64,000 bases of DNA from Hominiventricola filiformis (GTDB lineage Bacteria > Bacillota > Clostridia > Lachnospirales > Lachnospiraceae), in assembly GCF_020686965.1 (NCBI RefSeq), contig NZ_JAJEPS010000002.1, positions 1 through 64,000 of the forward strand, given 5' to 3'. Numbering within the stretch: position 1 is the stretch's first letter; each line of letters opens with the position of its first letter. Shown in pieces: positions 58,030-64,000 of this stretch. The position numbers and the translations under genes are program-made. Below the pieces are notes generated by a model. The model was not told the origin of the DNA, did not search any database, and saw only the letters and a program-made list of their open reading frames with translations.

Positions 58030-59733
58030 TTAATCTGTCAGCTCATTTTTACACTCTTCATATGCAAACAGCGCTGCTCCCAGTGCTCCGCAGAGCTGTG
58101 CTTCGTCGCAGATATAGAGTTTGGCGCCGAGTTTTTCTTCCAGTGCCTGTATGATACCCTGGTTTTTGGCAACGCCGCCGGTCATCATATATTCGCCCGG
58201 GTTATCTTTTCCGAGGCGGGCCGCGAGGGCGCCTACTTTGGATGCGACGGACACATTCAGGCCGTGGATGATGTCTGCCACTTCTTTATTCTGTGCCACC
58301 AGAGAGACCACTTCTGACTCGGCGAAGACGGTACACATGCTGGAAATGACTACATTTTCTTTCCATTCCAGTCCTTTGGTACTCATTTCTTCCAGGGAAA
58401 GTCCCAAGGTTCTTGCCATCATTTCCAGAAAACGACCGGTTCCGGCTGCACATTTATCGTTCATCAGGAAATTTTTCACCGCGCCATTCTCGTCAATGCT
58501 GATGGCTTTGATGTCCTGTCCACCGATATCGATGACAGTACGGACATTGGGATTCAGGTAGTGAGCTCCTTTGGCATGACAGGTGATCTCTGTGACGCTG
58601 TCATCGCCACTGTCGATATAGGCGCGTCCGTATCCGGTGGTGACGATTCTGACGATCTCTTCTTTCTGAATACCTGCTTTTTCCACTGCCAGATCCAGAC
58701 TCTTTTCCGCACTCATCATAGCTCCGCCGCCGGTGGGGATGATCATGGTGGATTTGATCTTTCCGTCCTGATCGAGAATCACGACGTCTGTACTGGTAGA
58801 CCCGCTGTCAATTCCTGCTGTATAATAAACTCCTGTCTTCATTTTCTCTCTTGCCTCCTCGCTGATTTCTTTTCCTGGATTTCCATTCTCCGATCCTTCT
58901 ACTGTCTCTGAAAATGCCTGAATTCTAGTGAGTAGCTGCCCAGCACTCTGACTGGTAAAATCTGTTTCGATCTTGAGCAGCGGCACTTTGATTTCCTTTT
59001 TAATGCTGGCATATTCAAATCCGTAATAGTCGCAGAATTTGATGGTATGGTAAATGATTCCCTTCAGGTTTGGGTCCAGATACAGTGCTCTTCTTCTGGT
59101 GCTGTTGTTCATTCGGAAGCAGGGCATCTGTCCGAGAAGGGCATCCGCATAGGCGAGAAACAGGGCGTCTTCGTCCAGGTTCTGCATTTCTTCCGGGACT
59201 ACTGCAAGCTTTCTTCCGCAGGTACAGGTGAAATTTTCCACATCCATCCGGATATTTTCCTCGATCATCTGCTCCATCAAACCGCTGACACGCACTCCCA
59301 TGACTCCGATATAAGGTTTCTTTTGCGCTTCGTATTTCCGGAAGGAATGAAAAAATGCCTCCTTATTAAAATCTTTTCCGGAATATGCTGCATAAGCATC
59401 TTTCAGTCTGCGGATTGCTCTGGCAAATTTTACTTTTTCGCACTCATTGTCCTCATGAGGCAGATCCAGCATGTAGAGGAATTTGCATTTCCCGGTGTTC
59501 TTCACAATATCGTAGACTCTTCGCATGGAATCGCAGCAGTTTACCATGACCAGCTCGTCGGCTTTTCCTTCCAGCACGGCCTGGATAACGGATTTTCCAA
59601 ATCCACACAGATTGGCATGGGCGATCTGATCGGACATTTCAAAATTTTCCGGCATTTCCTCAAGGACTGCACATTCTTCGCCAAATCCTTTGAACAGCTC
59701 TACCGGTGTGTATTTACAGACGTAATGTATCAT
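58030..59733 (-). CDS. 2-hydroxyacyl-CoA dehydratase subunit fused to its activase
   Basis: A 567-aa fusion. The N-terminal part (about 1-280) is an HgdB/FldC-like D-component domain with VNCCDSMRRVYD, LYMLDLPHED and VMGVRVSG. The C-terminal part (about 300-560) is a BadF/HgdC ATPase activator with GIDSGSTSTDVVILD, DIGGQDIKAISID, the cluster Cys in MNDKCAAGTGRFLE and ISSMCTVFAESEV. The activator injects an ATP-driven electron into a dehydratase or reductase that removes water or reduces an aromatic-CoA-type bond. It overlaps the 426-aa partner by 4 nt. The N-terminal extension is unusual compared with E. coli YjiL-type activators and could represent a merged small subunit. Confidence 0.88.
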   Translation of the reverse strand: MIHYVCKYTPVELFKGFGEECAVLEEMPENFEMSDQIAHANLCGFGKSVIQAVLEGKADELVMVNCCDSMRRVYDIVKNTGKCKFLYMLDLPHEDNECEKVKFARAIRRLKDAYAAYSGKDFNKEAFFHSFRKYEAQKKPYIGVMGVRVSGLMEQMIEENIRMDVENFTCTCGRKLAVVPEEMQNLDEDALFLAYADALLGQMPCFRMNNSTRRRALYLDPNLKGIIYHTIKFCDYYGFEYASIKKEIKVPLLKIETDFTSQSAGQLLTRIQAFSETVEGSENGNPGKEISEEAREKMKTGVYYTAGIDSGSTSTDVVILDQDGKIKSTMIIPTGGGAMMSAEKSLDLAVEKAGIQKEEIVRIVTTGYGRAYIDSGDDSVTEITCHAKGAHYLNPNVRTVIDIGGQDIKAISIDENGAVKNFLMNDKCAAGTGRFLEMMARTLGLSLEEMSTKGLEWKENVVISSMCTVFAESEVVSLVAQNKEVADIIHGLNVSVASKVGALAARLGKDNPGEYMMTGGVAKNQGIIQALEEKLGAKLYICDEAQLCGALGAALFAYEECKNELTD

Positions 59734-61010
59734 AACTCTTTCTCCTCCTTGCCTTCTTCCAGCATTTCCACAAATGCCTGGAGTCTGGTGGACACCTGTC
59801 CATCACTGGTATTGGCCGGATTGCAGCCGTCACCATCTAGAATCATGGTCGGGATTCCTGCTTTTTCCAGTGAACTCTTGATCAGGCTGGATGCGCCGAT
59901 AGTTCCTTTGCATCCCCAGTGTGCGAACAGGATGCCACCGTCGGCTTCGGTTTCTCTGGCAAGTTTCTCTGCTACCTGAATTCTCTGGCTGACGCTTCCA
60001 TTATAAATGCTGTAGACCATCTTCTCCGCCAATGCCTCATAAGGATCTTCCTCATGCATCTCCTGAAATCCATCCGCCACGAAATCACAGGCGCGGATAT
60101 GCATTTTCGTGCTGTAATTAAAGATCTCTTTTACCGGGGCCTGTAGAAATGGCATGATGTGCATCCAGATCACATGCAGTCCTTCGCCCTTTGGCGCTTT
60201 TTTCACATCGTTTAACAGCATTTCCGTATATTTGACAGAGGCTTCTGACCCTGCCAGAAGATGGCACATGAAAATCGCATACAGCTCATTGGTAATCGTG
60301 GTAACCGGATCGTGATCTTTCCGCAACGTCAACTGCTGCTGATAATTGGAAGATGCTTTCCGGCTGTTGGCAACTGCCTGCTGGACAGCCTCCTCGGAAA
60401 TGTTCTTTCCGGTAACTTCTTCCAGAAAATGCTTCAGTTCCCGCAGCTGCTCCGCCACATAGACAACAGAGTCCTTATTTTTCTCATAGGGAACATCAAT
60501 ATAAAATCCCGGAATGTCATAAGTTTCTTTCAAATATGGAAATGTCATCATATTTCCATCACAGGCCAGGTTGGTATAGACCATGCATTTGGGCTTTGGC
60601 AGCAATCCTGTCAGCGCAGCCCCCAGAAATACTCTGTGGTAAGAGCACATAGTCTCCGGAAATCCTTCTTCTTCCGTCTTTCTTAAAAATGTCTGCTCAC
60701 ATTTGGTTCCCGCCATAAAACAGGACAAGGCTTCCACCGAATAGGGAGTCAGACCTGCTGCCGTCAGAAGTTCACCCGGCACAAAAATACTTACCATAGC
60801 AGCACTTTCCGGCTTTTCCAGTGCTTGGATAATTCTCTGCATAACCAGTCTTGCCGCATACTGTCCTGATGCGGGAAGTCCCCTGTCCGGGAAGATTAAC
60901 AACCGCTTTTCCTGCAGCCTGTATCCTGTCAGAAGAAGCTTTCGAGCTTTTTCCGAGTTTTCCAGAGACATATTGCCCACTGCTGATCCAAATTTGTCTG
61001 TAATGCTCAT
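59730..61010 (-). CDS. 2-hydroxyacyl-CoA dehydratase D-component family protein
   Basis: A 426-aa HgdB/YjiM-like protein: LTPYSVEALSCFMAGTKCEQTFL, LPKPKCMVYTNLACDGNMMTFPYLKETYDIP, and C-terminal ADGGILFAHWGCKGTIGASSLIKSSLE then PTMILDGDGCNPANTSDGQVSTRLQAFVEML. Conserved Cys in the first two segments and in HWGCKG can bind a [4Fe-4S] cluster. Start MSITDKF (61010) chosen on GGAGG eight nt before it, rather than the upstream ATG at 61112. No CoA-transferase gene is adjacent, so the substrate may be unusual. A terminator/promoter element lies between it and the PucR gene. Confidence 0.87.
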   Translation of the reverse strand: MSITDKFGSAVGNMSLENSEKARKLLLTGYRLQEKRLLIFPDRGLPASGQYAARLVMQRIIQALEKPESAAMVSIFVPGELLTAAGLTPYSVEALSCFMAGTKCEQTFLRKTEEEGFPETMCSYHRVFLGAALTGLLPKPKCMVYTNLACDGNMMTFPYLKETYDIPGFYIDVPYEKNKDSVVYVAEQLRELKHFLEEVTGKNISEEAVQQAVANSRKASSNYQQQLTLRKDHDPVTTITNELYAIFMCHLLAGSEASVKYTEMLLNDVKKAPKGEGLHVIWMHIMPFLQAPVKEIFNYSTKMHIRACDFVADGFQEMHEEDPYEALAEKMVYSIYNGSVSQRIQVAEKLARETEADGGILFAHWGCKGTIGASSLIKSSLEKAGIPTMILDGDGCNPANTSDGQVSTRLQAFVEMLEEGKEEKEL

Positions 61011-61032
61011 TCTCATAACCTCCATAATCATA

Positions 61033-61112
61033 ACAAAAAAGAAATAGCATTCCCCTCTAAAGTGAATGCTATCCCCAGATGAAATTATACGCTTGCATTT
61101 TTTAATTTGCAA
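61033..61112 (-). promoter_or_regulatory. Promoter plus leader terminator of the dehydratase operon (antitoxin-RNA-like)
   Basis: TTGCAA (61107-61112), 17-nt spacer, TATAAT (61084-61089), then ATAGCATTC/GAATGCTAT hairpin followed by TTTCTTTTTT (61033-61073), ending just before the dehydratase RBS. A transcript of about 45 nt would be released unless the hairpin is bypassed. The promoter spacing and the AGCATxC hairpin resemble the antitoxin RNA at 57.8 kb. Confidence 0.7.
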
Positions 61113-61122
61113 GCATCCTTTT

Positions 61123-62748
61123 TCAGTTACTCTCCGGCTTATGCTTCAGCAGATACAGCTTCATCGCAATTTCCACAAGCGACCGGTTATTATGATCCGC
61201 CAGATCCAGATTCAGTACTTTACAGATCTTGGAGTATCGATATTTGATGGAATTATAGTGAATATAAAGTCCTGCAGCGGATTCTTTCAGATTCCAGCCA
61301 TTCTGCAGGATTTCCTGCAGGGTGGGCAGAAGTTCTCCGTGATATTTCCGATCGTAATCCTCCAGCGGCTGAATATATTGTATACACAGTTCCTCTGATT
61401 CCGGACTGTTCATAACCGGAGCCAGAAGCCGGTAAAGACCCAGCCGGTTATAGAAGAGAATCCGGTCAAACCATTGGAGAGAATATCCCAGATTGATGGC
61501 AACTCTGGCTTCGGAGTAACTTTTGGAAATATCACGAATATTTTCATAATATTGTCCGATACCAAGCGTAATGGTAAATGGGCTGACCATTTTCAGGCGG
61601 CTCTGCAGGCGCCTGAAGGTCTGCTCCAGCTGTTCCGGCAGCCCTTCCCTGCTGTCCTCCGGCATAGAGATGATAAATACGATCAGGTCACTCTGTCGAA
61701 AATATTTGGACTGGGGGAACATCTGATGCATTTCCTGAATAGAATGGCGGAAAATGATTTCCGTCGCTTCTTCCAACATGCGGTTGGTGTTGGAATCCAG
61801 GTGATCGGTGAAATATTTCTTAATGTTATTAATGTCTACGACCGCGGCCAGACCACCATTCGTAAAATCCCAGCCATAAAGTCTTGCACGATTGTGGATC
61901 TCCACATCCGTCTTTACATTATTGGTCAAAAGATCTTCCAGAAAAGATGCCTTATATTTCTCCGCCATCTGCTGGTTGGCAATCTGTACCTGAATGTGAA
62001 GGATCAGGACAATGCTGGCATATTCCAGTGCCGTTTGCATATTTCCATTTTCCTGCATCTGCAGGCATCCCTTTTCAAATAGAAGGAAACCAAACTGCTC
62101 ATTCTTATTCGCCACTGTATAATAGTCGTACTGTTCCAGAAATTCACTGGTAATGCTTTCCATATCTGCATCCTGAAGCTTCTGCATCAGGGAAGATGAT
62201 TCATCTGAAAAAAAGATATTTCGGAAATGAGTATCTATGAACGCGCAGGGAATTCGGATAATGCTGCTCAGCGTCTTCAGGATCTCCGGAACGCTGTTAT
62301 TATTTATGGCTAATCCCAGAAATTCTTTGTGAATCTTATTTGCCTGAGTCAAAAGCAAAGACTGACGACTGATGATCTGGGTCAGTACCGGATTGATAAT
62401 ATCCACAAATGGATAGGCTTCCGGGACGGAAATCAATGGCAGATTCAGCTCATCGGCCATTTTCAGAGCTGCCTCCGGGATCGTGGTGATGTACCGGTTT
62501 TCTTTGATCCCCACACCTGCCGCCTGTTTTTCATGAAGAACCTGCAGAAATTCCAGGAGATCCTTCTCTTCATGGAGCATATAGGCTGTCGTAATGACAA
62601 ATTCACCGCCATTCAGCCAGTTGGTTCCATCCGGCGTGTCAACAACCGTTACATTGGTCAGTTCTCTGTCAAGTCCATTTTCACCGGCCAGCAGATTCAG
62701 ATCAGAAAAATTCGGCAGATTCAAAAAATCAGATATGGTCATGGTCAT
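61123..62748 (-). CDS. PucR-family transcriptional regulator
   Basis: A 541-aa regulator with N-terminal PucR_1 domain (about 5-125: TISDFLNLPNFSDLNLLAGENGLD, VTVVDTPDGTNWLNGGEFVITTAYML), a central GGDEF-like segment (about 270-400) and a C-terminal PucR HTH_30 (about 480-535: LQEILQNGWNLKESAAGLYIHYNSIKYRYSKI). PucR proteins activate purine or amino-acid catabolism. It lies between the dehydratase pair (same strand) and the divergent DUF5058 operon, so it likely regulates both. Confidence 0.92.
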   Translation of the reverse strand: MTMTISDFLNLPNFSDLNLLAGENGLDRELTNVTVVDTPDGTNWLNGGEFVITTAYMLHEEKDLLEFLQVLHEKQAAGVGIKENRYITTIPEAALKMADELNLPLISVPEAYPFVDIINPVLTQIISRQSLLLTQANKIHKEFLGLAINNNSVPEILKTLSSIIRIPCAFIDTHFRNIFFSDESSSLMQKLQDADMESITSEFLEQYDYYTVANKNEQFGFLLFEKGCLQMQENGNMQTALEYASIVLILHIQVQIANQQMAEKYKASFLEDLLTNNVKTDVEIHNRARLYGWDFTNGGLAAVVDINNIKKYFTDHLDSNTNRMLEEATEIIFRHSIQEMHQMFPQSKYFRQSDLIVFIISMPEDSREGLPEQLEQTFRRLQSRLKMVSPFTITLGIGQYYENIRDISKSYSEARVAINLGYSLQWFDRILFYNRLGLYRLLAPVMNSPESEELCIQYIQPLEDYDRKYHGELLPTLQEILQNGWNLKESAAGLYIHYNSIKYRYSKICKVLNLDLADHNNRSLVEIAMKLYLLKHKPESN

Positions 62749-62930
62749 TCACCTCATTGTTCTCATAGTACAAATATTTATCCTCTATTACTATCCATTA
62801 TACACAATACAAGAAACAAATAACAACTATCTTTTTGAATTATTGGCTTTCAGAGACAATGAAATACAGTTTTTTAAATGTTATAATGTCTCCAACAAAC
62901 AAATTGAACGAACTACCAAGGAGGAGTGTT

Positions 62931-63638
62931 ATGGATTACTTAACAATTGCAAATTCACCCGTGTTCTGGGGATTATGCGGAATTACGGTTCTGATTTCTC
63001 TGGCGCAGGCATTGTTATTTATGCGGCAGGCAAAAAAAGCGGCCGTAGAGGTAAATCTGGAAAAAGGACTGGCAAATAAGGCTTTTAAGATTGGTCTCAT
63101 CTCAGCAATCGGGCCTGCCTGTGGTGTATTTATCGTAATGGTAGGCCTCATGGCTTCCATCGGTGGACCTATGGCATGGCTTCGTCTCTCCATTATCGGT
63201 GCTGCTGCAACGGAGCTATCCGCAGCTTCTATGGGTGCACAGGCGGCAGGTGTGGAATTCGGCGGTCAGGGTTATACTCTCACGGTTATGGCAGTGTCCT
63301 GGTTCGCAATGGCATTGAACGGTGCAGGATGGCTCTTAGTCAGCGGCACGGTAACACCGGCACTGGAAAAGCTGAGAGGCAAGTTAAGCGGTGGTGATAC
63401 CAAATGGCTGGCAGTTTTATCCGGTGCCTGTTCCCTTGGTATCTTCGGTTACCTGAATGCAAACGAGATCAAAAAAGGATGGGGAAATACCATTGCCTGT
63501 CTGGCAGGTGCACTTGGTATGGTGGCACTTATGAAATTCGTTGTACCAAAATATCCGAAATTAGCAGAATATTCTCTGGGTATTGCAATGATCATTGGTA
63601 TGGTCTTTGCAGTCATCTATGATCTGTCAATTGCATAG
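62931..63638 (+). CDS. DUF5058 family membrane protein
   Basis: A 235-aa protein with about six membrane segments, beginning MDYLTIANSPVFWGLCG, and a conserved ISAIGPACGVFIVMVGLMASIGGPMAWLRL segment followed by GAAATELSAASMGAQAAG. The start at 62931 has AAGGAGGAG 5-13 nt upstream; longer readings are spurious. A TATAAT at 62882-62887 is the likely -10. It overlaps nothing and is 13 nt from the next membrane gene, so the two probably form one transporter divergent from PucR. Confidence 0.88.
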   Translation: MDYLTIANSPVFWGLCGITVLISLAQALLFMRQAKKAAVEVNLEKGLANKAFKIGLISAIGPACGVFIVMVGLMASIGGPMAWLRLSIIGAAATELSAASMGAQAAGVEFGGQGYTLTVMAVSWFAMALNGAGWLLVSGTVTPALEKLRGKLSGGDTKWLAVLSGACSLGIFGYLNANEIKKGWGNTIACLAGALGMVALMKFVVPKYPKLAEYSLGIAMIIGMVFAVIYDLSIA

Positions 63639-63651
63639 GAGGAACATACTT

Positions 63652-64000
63652 ATGGAAAATAAATATATGACTGAATGGAAACGAAACAGCATCCGCATCG
63701 GTGCACCAACCTGTATTCTGGCTGCCTTCACCGCTTTTATTCCGGTTCTCTATCTGTGCAGCCGCTATAACTGCTGGCCAAGTCTGGAAGTTGTATTATC
63801 AGCCTGGGCTCTTACCGCTCTGTCCTTTGGTGCTTTTTACATCGTAGAGCCGATTTCCTATTACGCAGCCCTCGGTATGAGCGGTACTTATCTTGGCTTC
63901 CTGTCCGGTAATATCGGAAACATGCGTGTTCCCTGTGCTGCTCTGGCACTGGATGTCACCGAGAGCGAAAGCGGAACCATACAGGCAGAGGTTGTGTCCA
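63652..64000 (+). CDS. Membrane protein, partner of DUF5058 (cut by window end)
   Basis: ATG 63652 with RBS AGGAGG nine nt upstream; 116 codons are visible to the window edge with no stop. The N-terminal MENKYMTEWKRNSIRIG is followed by three to four membrane segments (about 20-36, 48-65, 70-90) with FIVEPISYYAALGMSGTYLG-like residues and SGNIGNMRVPCAALALDVTE. I do not recognise a named family from this part; a second subunit of the DUF5058 transporter is the likely reading. Confidence 0.75.
   Translation, partial: MENKYMTEWKRNSIRIGAPTCILAAFTAFIPVLYLCSRYNCWPSLEVVLSAWALTALSFGAFYIVEPISYYAALGMSGTYLGFLSGNIGNMRVPCAALALDVTESESGTIQAEVVS

Noticed and set aside
59047..59979. 310-codon plus-strand ORF
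   Set aside because: Antisense to the dehydratase and activase genes; no RBS and no recognisable protein features.
1..64000. CRISPR array
   Set aside because: No regularly spaced identical repeats with unique spacers and no cas genes were found; the 31-35-nt units at the left edge are degenerate and have no spacers.

Overview
The window reads as the chromosome of a low-to-mid GC anaerobic Firmicute, most likely a gut Lachnospiraceae. The basis is AGGAGG-type ribosome sites, TTGACA/TATAAT promoters, ECF transporters, secreted repeat proteins, CooC-type ATPases, a 2-hydroxyacyl-CoA dehydratase pair and Clostridia-type mobile-element debris. Roughly 1-20 kb and 58-64 kb look GC-richer; 20.4-57.8 kb is AT-richer and full of accessory genes. 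Nothing was searched against a database; all family names come from motif recognition.

Region 1 (0.2-20.5 kb, all minus strand) is one long collinear locus. A cobalamin riboswitch (20382-20540) is followed by two paralogous HNH-repeat-like proteins, a structured leader with a terminator, a DUF4430 lipoprotein, a complete ECF transporter (T, fused A-A, S), a LolD-type ATPase with an FtsX-like permease and an anchored CARDB/NEW3-like protein, then secreted proteins. The secreted set includes a second DUF4430-like protein and a 1362-aa protein with an alpha/alpha-toroid domain. DUF4430 and the toroid are the two folds of animal intrinsic factor/transcobalamin, so I infer a surface corrinoid-capture and uptake machine.

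Region 2 (20.6-22.8 kb) is a tyrosine recombinase bounded by 19-nt inverted repeats, with a strong outward promoter just inside one repeat and a cobalamin-type riboswitch outside each end. This is the architecture of an invertible promoter that could switch the cobalamin locus.

Region 3 (22.8-28 kb) is a mobile-element graveyard (relaxase, TnpV, YhcG, Abi and DUF4316-like fragments, plus TTRAP). It surrounds an AAA ATPase + TOPRIM pair followed by a long RNA hairpin and a 41-aa basic protein.

Region 4 (27.8-34.9 kb) is a cassette of two CooC-like ATPases, DUF3786, zinc ribbons, a VWA protein, a MoxR-type AAA ATPase, a TetR and an Rrf2 regulator. Short remnants show it is a decayed tandem duplication whose two copies lost complementary genes.

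Region 5 (35-45 kb) carries YefM-YoeB, isoaspartyl dipeptidase with a YfcC-type carrier, MazG-like, DUF2075, YaiI, AlbA-type, HigA and Spx-like genes, a PD-(D/E)XK protein and Vsr, separated by repeated hairpins. Region 6 (45-51.5 kb) is a C5-methyltransferase facing a four-gene operon with a GHKL ATPase, probably a restriction or defence system.

Region 7 (51.8-57.4 kb) is an RNA-repair operon: two WYL regulators (and a broken third), a TROVE/Ro60 protein and RtcB. Immediately upstream of the Ro60 gene lies a 113-nt sequence that folds as a tRNA-like module inside a 7-bp helix, a candidate YrlA-type Y RNA. Region 8 (57.5-64 kb) has a type I toxin/antisense-RNA module, a 135-nt inverted-repeat element, a 2-hydroxyacyl-CoA dehydratase/activase pair with a PucR regulator, and the start of a DUF5058 membrane operon. 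The antisense-RNA element recurs at about 35.7, 51.9 and 61.1 kb in decayed forms.
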